NCBI GenBank assembly: GCA_016125255.1
Contig: WGMD01000032.1
Location: forward strand, 1-53,235
Reading direction: 5' to 3'
From: Planctomycetota bacterium
GTDB taxonomy: Bacteria > Planctomycetota > Phycisphaerae > Phycisphaerales > Zrk34
DNA: 53,235 nt
Both the position numbers and the translations under genes were made by a program. How positions within the stretch are numbered: the first letter of the stretch is position 1; the number at the start of each line of letters is the position of its first letter. Shown one piece after another: positions 8,517-15,275 of the stretch. The notes under the pieces are model-generated. The model was not told where the DNA came from and did not search any database. It was given only the letters and a program-made list of their open reading frames with translations.

Positions 8517-9862
8517 TTTTCTGCTCCTTTCACAGAGGATGGATCGGGGGTGGGTTCCGACAGGACGCCCGCCGAATCGGCGAGCGATTCAAATATGTTC
8601 AGGGAGACGTCGTCCAGAAACACGTCCACATCGCGGGTCGGCGAGTCGGCCGCTTCGATGAATCGCAGACACGTATCGCTCGAACGGGCGACGAATCGCA
8701 CGGTCCGCGCCTCGGTCCATTGATTCATCGGAGCATCGGCGAAGAAGCGCTCGTGCGCCAGGTCGCCGACCGCGGCGCGGTCGGGCGTGCTCGCGGCGTC
8801 GAAGACGTCGACTTGCAGGATCGGCTGTCCACTGCCGGTCTGTCGCGCCAGATGGAAATTCAGTTCGTAGGTTTTACCCGGCGACGTGCGGAGGATTCGC
8901 ACAAGCTGCGGCCGGGTCGGACCGCCTGAGTAAAACGCGATCATGCGCTCGCCGGCATGCGGACGCAGCCGCGCCGCGCTTTGACGCAGCAGCACGCCGT
9001 CCATGATCCACGCATCGTGATCCGCTTCCGATTCGAACCCGCCGTCCGCCAGCTCGACGGGGCGGCTGCTCGTCCATCCGCCCGCCGTCGCATCCATGAC
9101 CGCGGTCTGCCCCTGATGCAGCACGGCATTGATGAAGCGGGCGGGATCGATCAGCCGCACGCTTCCCTCGGCGATGCGGACCTGCTGCACGTTCAGATCG
9201 ACGCTGAACTTCGTGCCCAGGTCGATGAGGGACGACCCGTCGGGCAGATCGACCGTGAACCCATGTGCTTCGGGGCGGCAGTATGCCTCAAGCTTCCCAG
9301 ACGTGAGGCGCCCCCGGTTGGGCCCGGTCATCTGAAATTCGCAAGGGCCGGTCAGGTCGACGACGGCGGAGGATTTGAACATGAGCTGCGCGCGGCCGGC
9401 GGTGAGTTTGATCGGGGCGGTGAGGCCTTCGCCGAGGGGGAGGTCGCCATCGGCGAACGCGGCGTCGGGGGAGAGGTCGCTGAGGATGGCGTAAGTCGCC
9501 GGGGCGGCGGAGTGCGGCGTGGGGAGTTGGGAGTGGGGAGTGGAAGGCAGGAAGACATAAGTCAGCGCGGCGGCGAGCATGATCAGCGCGGCGAGGTACC
9601 AGACGCTTCGCGGCGAGGCGCCGCTCAGCGTCGGCGTCGGGGAGTCGTCCGCAGCGCGCCACGCCGACGCTGAGGCGGCTTTGAGCCGAAGCGTCTGGTT
9701 CCGCACGTGGCGGGTCAGTGTGGCGTGCAGATGAATCGCGCGGATGTAGTCGCGCGTCGACTGCGGGTCGGCCAGCAGAAGCGCATCCAGTTCGGCGACC
9801 CTGTCCGGCGACAACGGGCGGTCGCACAGCACGTCGATCAACTCGGCGAGGCGGCTGTTCAT
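8513..9862 (-). CDS. FecR-like anti-sigma / sensor protein with jelly-roll C-terminus
   Basis: About 449 residues from the ATG at 9862, which overlaps the sigma stop (ATGA). The N-terminal region (LAELIDVLCDRPLSPDRV, LLADPQSTRDYIRAI) is anti-sigma-like. A transmembrane helix (VWYLAALIMLAAALTYVF) follows. The FecR core is similar to the one at 3545-5095 (AVVDLTGPCEFQMTGPNRG, GFTVDLPDGSSLIDLGTKF, AEGSVRL). The C-terminal 190 residues form a jelly-roll-type domain matching the neighbouring exported protein. Between helix and FecR core the residues STPHSQLPTPHS are encoded by a GGAGTTGGGAGTGGGGAGTG tract that also occurs in non-coding DNA at 37169-37207 and 42158-42188. Sigma regulator by family precedent. 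Confidence 0.88.
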   Translation of the reverse strand: MNSRLAELIDVLCDRPLSPDRVAELDALLLADPQSTRDYIRAIHLHATLTRHVRNQTLRLKAASASAWRAADDSPTPTLSGASPRSVWYLAALIMLAAALTYVFLPSTPHSQLPTPHSAAPATYAILSDLSPDAAFADGDLPLGEGLTAPIKLTAGRAQLMFKSSAVVDLTGPCEFQMTGPNRGRLTSGKLEAYCRPEAHGFTVDLPDGSSLIDLGTKFSVDLNVQQVRIAEGSVRLIDPARFINAVLHQGQTAVMDATAGGWTSSRPVELADGGFESEADHDAWIMDGVLLRQSAARLRPHAGERMIAFYSGGPTRPQLVRILRTSPGKTYELNFHLARQTGSGQPILQVDVFDAASTPDRAAVGDLAHERFFADAPMNQWTEARTVRFVARSSDTCLRFIEAADSPTRDVDVFLDDVSLNIFESLADSAGVLSEPTPDPSSVKGAEK

Positions 9863-10392
9863 GCTTCGCCCTCCAGACGCATCGCGCGCGAGACGCATTC
9901 GCCCAGCGCGCGGCGAATGCGGTTGACCGCCTTGTAGATCGCGTCAACCGAGCGGCCGACGGATCGGGCGACGGATTGCGTCGTCGCCCCCTCGGCGTAC
10001 CGCTGCTCGATCAGGTCGCGGTCGGCGGGGCTCAGCTTCGCCAGACAACTTGAAAGCGCCCGCTGACGGGCGCCCAGTTCGTCAGCCATGTCGATCGTGT
10101 TCGATTCGATCGCTTCCATCGCCTGTTCGCTTAAGTGCATGCCCGTGCGGGCCCGGCGGCGCTGATGTTCGAGCACTTTGTAGCGAACGATCTGACACGC
10201 CCATGCGAAGAAATTGCTCCCGGGCTCAAAGTCGTCGAACTTCTGCCAGAGCACGGCGTTGGTTTCCTGAAGGACTTCCTCCGCCTCGGTCCAGTCGGGC
10301 ACGAGCGAGAGGACGTAGGCGTGAACCCGCGGCTCGAACTCGGTGAAGAGCCGAACGAATTCATCCACACGATCACGTTTGTCCATCGCCAT
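9859..10392 (-). CDS. ECF-type RNA polymerase sigma factor
   Basis: About 177 residues from the ATG at 10392 (or the one at 10386). Region 2: FEPRVHAYVLSLVPDWTEA, EEVLQETNAVLWQKF, FFAWACQIVRYKVLEHQRR. Region 4: LSPADRDLIEQRYAEGAT, TQSVARSVGRSVDAIYKAVN. It resembles the sigma factor at 5092-5616 in order and linkage. It heads a minus-strand operon in which every junction overlaps (sigma/FecR ATGA, FecR/PEP-CTERM GTGA, PEP-CTERM/prepilin ATGA), so all four proteins are probably made in step. Confidence 0.92.
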   Translation of the reverse strand: MAMDKRDRVDEFVRLFTEFEPRVHAYVLSLVPDWTEAEEVLQETNAVLWQKFDDFEPGSNFFAWACQIVRYKVLEHQRRRARTGMHLSEQAMEAIESNTIDMADELGARQRALSSCLAKLSPADRDLIEQRYAEGATTQSVARSVGRSVDAIYKAVNRIRRALGECVSRAMRLEGEA

Positions 10393-10489
10393 GCAATAAC
10401 CCCAGCCCGGAAGGTGGTCCGAATGAATATGACGGTTCGGGGGAAAGTTGGAAGGGGAAAATCGAAAAATCACTCCCCCGTTTAGCCGC

Positions 10490-10544
10490 GAGCCGAAGGC
10501 GAGCGCTTGGGGGAGAAGCGCTCGCCGATGGCTCGCGGCTAAAC
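10490..10544. repeat. GTTTAGC-type palindromic repeat
   Basis: Outer arms GTTTAGCCGCGAGCC and GGCTCGCGGCTAAAC enclose an inner hairpin with GGCGAGCGCTT / AAGCGCTCGCC arms. It lies between the terminator of the sigma gene at 10599 and the ECF sigma gene at 10392. Same family as the units flanking the RAYT gene. Confidence 0.85.
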
Positions 10545-10570
10545 AAAAAGCCCGACCGTAAAGGTCGGGC
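10545..10570 (-). terminator. Intrinsic terminator of the sigma-70 gene
   Basis: On the minus strand a perfect 8-bp stem (GCCCGACC / GGTCGGGC, 5-nt loop) is followed by TTTTT. It lies 28 nt past the stop of the gene ending at 10599. Confidence 0.85.
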
Positions 10571-10598
10571 CTTGAGGGGTTTGGGATGAAAATCCGGC

Positions 10599-11627
10599 TT
10601 ACCGGGCGGCCTTTTCGATTTCGAGGATTTCCTCGGGCTTCTGGCCGTCGATGAAGGACTCTTCGAGCGTGGTGCGGATCTTTTCCAGGGCCTTGTTCTG
10701 GATCTGTCGGACGCGCTCCTTGGTGAGGCCGACGATCTGGCCCACCTGCTCGAGGGTCAGCGGGACGGAGTTGTCGTCCTCGCGCCGGTTGAGGGCGAAG
10801 CGGTGATTGATCACCGATAGCTCCACGTCCGTCAGCTCGGCCCGGTTGTCCCGCACGATGCGGCTCACTTCGTCGGCGCAGTCGCCTTCATGCTCGTCGA
10901 ACTTGCGACGGGTGAAGTCGCTGCGCTCCAGGGCCGGGTCGAAGTCCGTCGGGAAAAGCTGCCGGTACTGGCTGTGCTTCATGCCCGAGCGGGAGAAGGC
11001 CTTGAGGATCGCGCGGCAGGCGTAGGTCGAGAACTTGAACCCGCGGGCGACATTGAACTTGTCAATCGCGCGGAGCAGGGCCATGTTCCCTTCGGAAATC
11101 AGGTCGGCGAAGTCCATGTCGCTGTGACGGACGCGCTTGGCCATCGCCAGCACCAGCGCGAGGTTGGACTGAGCGATCTGATCCCGCAGCTTGCGCGAGA
11201 GGTTGTACCACTCGAGCAGTTCGGCGGCCTGCTTGTCGGTGACGGGCTTGTCGCCGATGGCCTTCTGCAGCTTCGCCACGCGGTAGCGGGCGTAGTTGAA
11301 CTGAAGGAACAGGGCCTGTTCCTGCTTGGCGGTCAGGACCACGTTGACGACGCTCTTCATGTTCGGCGTGCTGGAGAGATCCTCCATCACCGGGTGATAC
11401 CAACTCGTGTTGGGCTTGGGAATCTCCGGCGCCTCGTCGAAGAGCTTCTTCTGGGCGTTGGACTTGCTGAAAGCGACATCGGTGACGTAGTCCATCGGCT
11501 CGTCAAGGATGGCCTTAAGCTGCTCCTGCTCCAGCGGGCTGAGTCCCTTGGCCGAGGGCTTGAGGGCCACGGTCCGCCGGCGGCGCATTTGGTCCAGGGG
11601 GGAATCGGTCTTGAAAGTCGTACGCAT
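10599..11627 (-). CDS. RNA polymerase sigma-70 family factor (RpoD/RpoS-like, regions 2-4)
   Basis: 342 residues. Region 2 (about 115-215) has LVLAMAKRVRHSDMDFADLI, EGNMALLRAIDKFN and RGFKFSTYACRAILKAFSR, the core-binding and -10 recognition core of group 1/2 sigma factors. Region 4 (about 275-330) has LTLEQVGQIVGLTKERVRQI and NKALEKIR, the -35 recognition helix. It is shorter than a housekeeping RpoD, lacks an obvious region 1.1, and has a short region 3. The first 100 residues (LSPLEQEQLKAILDEPMDYV, FDEAPEIPKP) look lineage-specific. I read it as an alternative group 2/3 factor rather than the main one. It is followed by a strong terminator and preceded by about 650 bp without a protein gene. 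Confidence 0.88.
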   Translation of the reverse strand: MRTTFKTDSPLDQMRRRRTVALKPSAKGLSPLEQEQLKAILDEPMDYVTDVAFSKSNAQKKLFDEAPEIPKPNTSWYHPVMEDLSSTPNMKSVVNVVLTAKQEQALFLQFNYARYRVAKLQKAIGDKPVTDKQAAELLEWYNLSRKLRDQIAQSNLALVLAMAKRVRHSDMDFADLISEGNMALLRAIDKFNVARGFKFSTYACRAILKAFSRSGMKHSQYRQLFPTDFDPALERSDFTRRKFDEHEGDCADEVSRIVRDNRAELTDVELSVINHRFALNRREDDNSVPLTLEQVGQIVGLTKERVRQIQNKALEKIRTTLEESFIDGQKPEEILEIEKAAR

Positions 11628-12136
11628 TGCGAATCTCCAGTGGGTCTACAGGCAGTTCCGTCGCCGCCCACCGTGGGTTGTACGCTGCTCCGCAGCGAAA
11701 GTTTGCCATCAATCGGTCATGGATCGTCCGGCAATCTTCGTGCCATCCATCGGACCGGGGCTTTGCCCATCCATGACGAGGCCATGCCTCAAACACATTC
11801 TCGTCACAGACTTAGTTGCGCCAACCGGCCAGAAGTTGCACCCCACAGGGGAAAAATCTCTTTCCACGCTGGAGTCGTTCCGTTCGCCGATCACATCGCA
11901 TCTCCGCCCTCATTTATACCTTATGAACATCGGTCTGCATAGAGTCCGGCGAAGATATTTTTTCCACAATTGTGGAAAACCGCCCCGCGGTAAGTCTATC
12001 GTGCGTGCCAGGTTGGCACATCCGAGGTCCGATTTATGCCAAAACGGTCCAACCGTTAGGGTTATCCCTCCCTGATCGGCTCGCCCCCCGCTTTCACCCG
12101 AACTTTTTTGTAAGCCCCGCGTAAAAACAGCGGTCA
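11628..12136. other. Upstream region of the sigma gene, no protein gene seen
   Basis: Likely 5-prime leader and promoter region of the minus-strand sigma gene. It contains a 20-bp perfect palindrome at 11960-11979. Small open frames here lack ribosome sites and conserved features. Confidence 0.5.
11960..11979. promoter_or_regulatory. 20-bp palindrome of two facing DnaA-box-like words
   Basis: The sequence is TTTTCCACAATTGTGGAAAA. Each half contains TTTTCCACA, one mismatch from the DnaA box TTATCCACA. It lies about 330 nt upstream of the sigma-70 gene and could be a protein-binding operator. An origin is not supported: no cluster of boxes and no dnaA or dnaN nearby. Confidence 0.4.
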
Positions 12137-12279
12137 CGCGAGGCGCTACCCAAACCCCATCTCCTTGTGCCTCGCGATGTTAGCGGCATGACGTCCCCCA
12201 TGCCGCTCTCAGACCACGGGCATCGTGCCCCCCGCGATGCCCATGTTTGGGCGTCCGGCGAAAACCGGACGCCTTTTTT
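12137..12279 (+). ncRNA. Candidate small RNA with four hairpins and C-rich loops
   Basis: Four consecutive perfect hairpins on the plus strand. H1: CGCGAGGC 12137-12144 pairs with 12169-12176, 24-nt loop holding CTCCTT. H2: AGCGGCATG 12182-12190 pairs with 12199-12207, loop ACGTCCCC. H3: GGGCATCG 12218-12225 pairs with 12235-12242, loop TGCCCCCCG. H4: GGCGTCCGG 12250-12258 pairs with 12265-12273 and is followed by TTTTTT, an intrinsic terminator pointing rightwards. No plus-strand gene precedes it, so the terminator implies an independent transcript. C-rich loops and CTCCTT could pair with Shine-Dalgarno sequences. It does not match tmRNA, SRP, RNase P or 6S as I know them. Promoter not identified. 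Confidence 0.6.
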
Positions 12280-12285
12280 GTTGTC

Positions 12286-13395
12286 TCACCGCCCTGACGC
12301 CGCGATCCACCCGCCGCCCAGCACGCGCTCGCCGTCATAACACACGACCGCCTGCCCCGGCGCGACCGCGTCCTGCGGGGCGTCAAAGCGCACGATCATC
12401 CGATCGCCTTCGACTTGCACCGTCGCCGGGACCGGAACCGCGTTGTAACGAATCTTGGCCGTGCATCGCCGCGGGGTTTGCGGCGGGTCGATGAGCCAGT
12501 TCATTTGATCCGCCGTGCACCAGGTCGTCGCCAGTGCTTCGCGCGGGCCGACGGTGATGGTGTTGCTGGCCGCATCCTTGCCGACGACATAGATGGGGTA
12601 GCCCAGCGCGACGCCGACGCCGCGGCGTTGGCCGATGGTGAAATGCTGATGGCCTTCATGTTGCCCGACCTCGCGGCCGTCCATGTCGCAAATACTTCCG
12701 GGGGCGAACCCGCCGGGCGTCTTGGCTTTGACGACGCGGGCGTAGTCCATGTCGGGCACGAAGCAGATCTCCTGCGAATCGGGCTTGTCGAACACGGGCA
12801 GATCAAACTCTTTGGCCAGCGCCCGGATCTCCCGCTTGTGATACCCGCCGACGGGGAGCAGCATCTTCGCGAGTTTTTCCGGGGGCGCGCCGAACAAGAC
12901 GTAGCTTTGATCCTTCGTGTGATCGACGCCGCGCAGGAGGGCGGGCTTCCCGTCGATCGTTTGAACGCGCGCGTAGTGTCCCGAAGCGACGAAGTCGGCG
13001 TCGATCGACCGGGCGTAGTCGGCGAGTTTGCCGAACTTGAGCCAGTCATTGCAGCGGACGCAGGGATTGGGCGTCCGCCCGGCGTTGTACTCGGCGGCGA
13101 AGTAGTCGATGATCCGCCCGAAATCGCGCTTGAAGTTGAGCACGTAGAACCCGACGCCGAGTTTGGCCGCCACGTGCTGAGCGTCTTTCGCATCGTTGAT
13201 CGAGCAGCAGCCCTGATGGCCGATTTTGACATGAGGGTCGCACGCCTCGGTTTGAGCGAGGGATTCTCCGGGCGATCCGAGGCGCATGAAGCAGCCGACG
13301 ACGTCGTAGCCGTCGCGCATGAGCATCGCCGCCGCCACGGACGAATCGACGCCGCCGGACATCGCCACCAGGACTTTCCCGCGGGAAACAGGCAT
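12286..13395 (-). CDS. mnmA: tRNA-specific 2-thiouridylase MnmA
   Basis: 369 residues, the usual family length. It makes the 2-thio group on U34 of tRNA-Glu, -Gln and -Lys, activating the base with ATP and taking sulfur from a persulfide relay. The P-loop AMSGGVDSSV sits at 11-20, the first catalytic cysteine in NPCVRCN (Cys112; Cys115 nearby) and the second in SQEICFVPD (Cys211). HFTIGQRRGVGVALG marks the central domain, and the C-terminal beta-barrel (about 275-365) is complete. The stop lies 7 nt beyond the T-tract of the candidate sRNA, so the two transcripts are convergent. Confidence 0.97.
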   Translation of the reverse strand: MPVSRGKVLVAMSGGVDSSVAAAMLMRDGYDVVGCFMRLGSPGESLAQTEACDPHVKIGHQGCCSINDAKDAQHVAAKLGVGFYVLNFKRDFGRIIDYFAAEYNAGRTPNPCVRCNDWLKFGKLADYARSIDADFVASGHYARVQTIDGKPALLRGVDHTKDQSYVLFGAPPEKLAKMLLPVGGYHKREIRALAKEFDLPVFDKPDSQEICFVPDMDYARVVKAKTPGGFAPGSICDMDGREVGQHEGHQHFTIGQRRGVGVALGYPIYVVGKDAASNTITVGPREALATTWCTADQMNWLIDPPQTPRRCTAKIRYNAVPVPATVQVEGDRMIVRFDAPQDAVAPGQAVVCYDGERVLGGGWIAASGR

Positions 13396-13415
13396 GTCCC
13401 AATGTTATGCCGCCT

Positions 13416-13525
13416 CCCCGTTTAGCGGCGGGGCACCGCCCCGCGCTTCTTCTTATTTGTGGTAAATTACGAGAGCAGCGTTAAGACAAGAAGCGTCGGG
13501 CGTTGCCCGACCGCTAAACAGGGGG
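13416..13525. repeat. Left palindromic unit flanking the RAYT gene
   Basis: Outer arms CCCCGTTTAGCGG and CCGCTAAAC (followed by AGGGGG) pair across the unit. Inside are two hairpins, one around GCGGGGCACCGCCCCGC and one around GTCGGGCGTTGCCCGAC, separated by an AT-richer spacer. The unit ends 6 nt before the transposase start. Nearly the same unit follows the gene. Confidence 0.88.
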
Positions 13526-13531
13526 CCCATC

Positions 13532-14119
13532 ATGATTCTCGCGTCTCACGCCATTTTCGCGGCGTACGGGTTCTGGCTCCCCAATGACCCGCGCGGCTCG
13601 TGGTCCGACTTCGTCCGCAACTGGGACCTTCTCCGTCACGGACACGCCACGAAAACCCATGTCCGCCGCAGCGTGGCGCATACGCAACATGATCGAACGC
13701 AGCGATTGAACGCCAAGCGCGATCTGCGTTTCGCGCCGGTCATTTTCAACGGCATCCAAGCCCGTGCCATCGGGCGCGGGTTCGCCTCGGCGATTGAAAA
13801 ATCCGGTTACGTCATTCACGCCTGTTCGATCATGCCCGACCACGTCCATCTCGTCGTCGCGCGGCATGCGCAGAAAATCGAAACCATCGTCGGACAACTC
13901 AAAGGCGCGGCGACGAAACAAATGAAATCGGAGAATCTCCATCCGCCCGCTGCAACGCCGTGGGTGCGGAGGTGCTGGAAGGTGTTTCTCGACACGGAGG
14001 ATGACATTCGCCGCGCGATCGAATACGTTGAACGCAATCCGATCAAGGACGGATTGCGCCCGCAACATTGGGCGTTTACCACCCCGTTTAGCGGCGGGGC
14101 ATCGCCCCGCGCTTCGTGA
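13532..14119 (+). CDS. REP-associated tyrosine transposase (RAYT, Y1 HUH family)
   Basis: 195 residues. The HUH motif MPDHVHLVV (His104 and His106) and the downstream IEYVERNPIKDGL, with Tyr165 as likely nucleophile, are diagnostic of Y1 transposases of the IS200/RAYT group. The gene lies between two near-identical palindromic units (13416-13525 and 14082-14182), the arrangement expected of a RAYT with its REP substrates. The last 15 residues (starting TTPFSGGASPRAS) are encoded by the right-hand unit itself. Family precedent: RAYTs nick and move REP sequences as single strands. Full length with motifs intact, so possibly active. Confidence 0.92.
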   Translation: MILASHAIFAAYGFWLPNDPRGSWSDFVRNWDLLRHGHATKTHVRRSVAHTQHDRTQRLNAKRDLRFAPVIFNGIQARAIGRGFASAIEKSGYVIHACSIMPDHVHLVVARHAQKIETIVGQLKGAATKQMKSENLHPPAATPWVRRCWKVFLDTEDDIRRAIEYVERNPIKDGLRPQHWAFTTPFSGGASPRAS

Positions 14120-14182
14120 CGGGCGCGGCGCGACATGCGAAGATGAAGAAGAAGCGTCGGGCGTTGCCCGACCGCTAAACGG
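14082..14182. repeat. Right palindromic unit flanking the RAYT gene
   Basis: Same architecture as 13416-13525: CCCCGTTTAGCGG, a hairpin around GCGGGGCATCGCCCCGC, a spacer of different sequence, GTCGGGCGTTGCCCGAC, CCGCTAAACGG. Its left 38 nt encode the end of the RAYT protein and the stop codon. Confidence 0.88.
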
Positions 14183-14208
14183 TAAAAGCCGATAAACGGA
14201 GCAACACG

Positions 14209-15183
14209 TTGCGCGTTTATGCGGGGATTGACGAAGCGGGGTACGGGCCCATGTTCGGGCCATTCGTCGTCGCGCGCGCGGTGTTTACGATGGACGCGGA
14301 CGGTGAGGGCGACCCGGGATGCTTATGGGATCGCCTGCATGGGGCGGTGTGCAAGTCGCCCTCGGATAAACGCCGGCGGATCGCGGTCAATGACTCGAAA
14401 AAGCTCTACACCCCCGCGGCGGGGATGGGGCATCTGGAACGCGGCGTGCTCACGTTCGCCCATCAGGCCGGCCGCGCCGCGGCGACGCTCGACGATTGGC
14501 TGAGTGCGATCGGACACGAAGATGATTCGCGCGTGCCGAATCTGCTCTGGTATCACGACGACGCCGGCGGGCCCCCCCTGCCGATGTGCGGCGACGCGGC
14601 GGCCCTGTCCATCGCGCAGTCCATGCTGCGCACCACCTGCGAGCAGACCGGCGTGCAGGTCGCCGACGTGCGGGCGGCGGTCGTCTATGAAGATCGCTTC
14701 AACCAGATCGTCGCCGCCACGCGCTCCAAAGCGTCGTGCGCCTGGACCTTCGTCAGCCAGCATCTCTGGCACATCTGGCAACACTACGGTGCGCATCACC
14801 CCTATGTCGTCGTCGACCGGCAGGGCGGGCGCAAGGTGTATCACCGGCTTTTGCAGATGATCTTCGAAGGCGCGGAACTCCGCCTGCTCGACGAATCCGA
14901 CGACATCAGCAAGTACACGATTCGCCGGGGCGACAAAGCGATGACGATCAGCTTCGAGGTCAAGTGCGATGCGAACCATCTTCCGGCCGCGCTGGCGAGC
15001 ATGACCGCCAAATACACACGCGAATTATTGATGGAGCGGTTCAATGCGTTCTGGCGTTCGCATCAACCGGCGATCAAACCGACCGCGGGCTATGTGCAGG
15101 ACGGGCGACGATTCCTGGCGGAGATCGAGCCGATGATCCGGGTGATGAATATTGATCGAACGCGGTTGATTCGGAGCAAGTGA
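14209..15183 (+). CDS. Diverged RNase HII-like protein
   Basis: 324 residues from a TTG at 14209 with GGAG 7 nt upstream. The start AGIDEAGYGPMFGPFVV parallels the RNase HII signature GIDEAGRGPLAGPVV, with Asp8 and Glu9 as first two metal ligands. NDSKKLY (61-67) matches the DSKKLS motif. VVVDRQGGRK gives Asp203, and CDANHLPAALASMTAKYTRE (Asp254) parallels the ADSKVPAIAAASILAKVTRD block, so a DEDD site appears complete. Arginine in GRGP is replaced by tyrosine, and the protein is over 100 residues longer than typical RNase HII, with insertions between the catalytic strands. It may process RNA/DNA hybrids with different specificity. Fold assignment is an inference from motif order. Confidence 0.72.
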   Translation: MRVYAGIDEAGYGPMFGPFVVARAVFTMDADGEGDPGCLWDRLHGAVCKSPSDKRRRIAVNDSKKLYTPAAGMGHLERGVLTFAHQAGRAAATLDDWLSAIGHEDDSRVPNLLWYHDDAGGPPLPMCGDAAALSIAQSMLRTTCEQTGVQVADVRAAVVYEDRFNQIVAATRSKASCAWTFVSQHLWHIWQHYGAHHPYVVVDRQGGRKVYHRLLQMIFEGAELRLLDESDDISKYTIRRGDKAMTISFEVKCDANHLPAALASMTAKYTRELLMERFNAFWRSHQPAIKPTAGYVQDGRRFLAEIEPMIRVMNIDRTRLIRSK

Positions 15184-15199
15184 GAAGAAGAAGCCCGCC

Positions 15200-15275
15200 C
15201 CAAGCGGCGTCGCTAAACGGGGGGAAGGTCACGTGTTTTGACCCCGATCCCCGATCCTCGATCCCCGAATTACGG
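15200..15275. repeat. Half palindromic unit and GATCCCC tract
   Basis: AAGCGGCGTCGCTAAACGGG near 15203-15220 is the right end of a GTTTAGC-type unit without its left arm. It is followed by ACCCCGATCCCCGATCCTCG at about 15239-15260, a low-complexity tract that also occurs at about 23258-23298, 29295-29332, 29446-29498 and 52992-53020. Confidence 0.65.

Larger units (their letters stand above)
13416..14182 (+). mobile_element. RAYT-REP module
   Basis: Transposase gene plus the two flanking palindromic units in direct orientation. The GTTTAGC ... GCTAAAC ends occur at several other sites in the window (10490-10544, 31361-31429, 52913-52974, half units at 15212-15218 and 51326-51356), which look like non-autonomous relatives. 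No target-site duplication was identified, in keeping with HUH-type mobility. Confidence 0.75.

Noticed and set aside
11960-11979. Replication origin
   Set aside because: Only one pair of DnaA-box-like words, no AT-rich unwinding region and no origin-type neighbours.
11910-12137. 75-residue minus-strand frame in the sigma leader
   Set aside because: No ribosome site and it spans the 20-bp palindrome; no family resemblance.
13416-14182. CRISPR array or integron at the repeated palindromes
   Set aside because: Two units only, flanking a transposase, with no spacers, cas genes or integrase.
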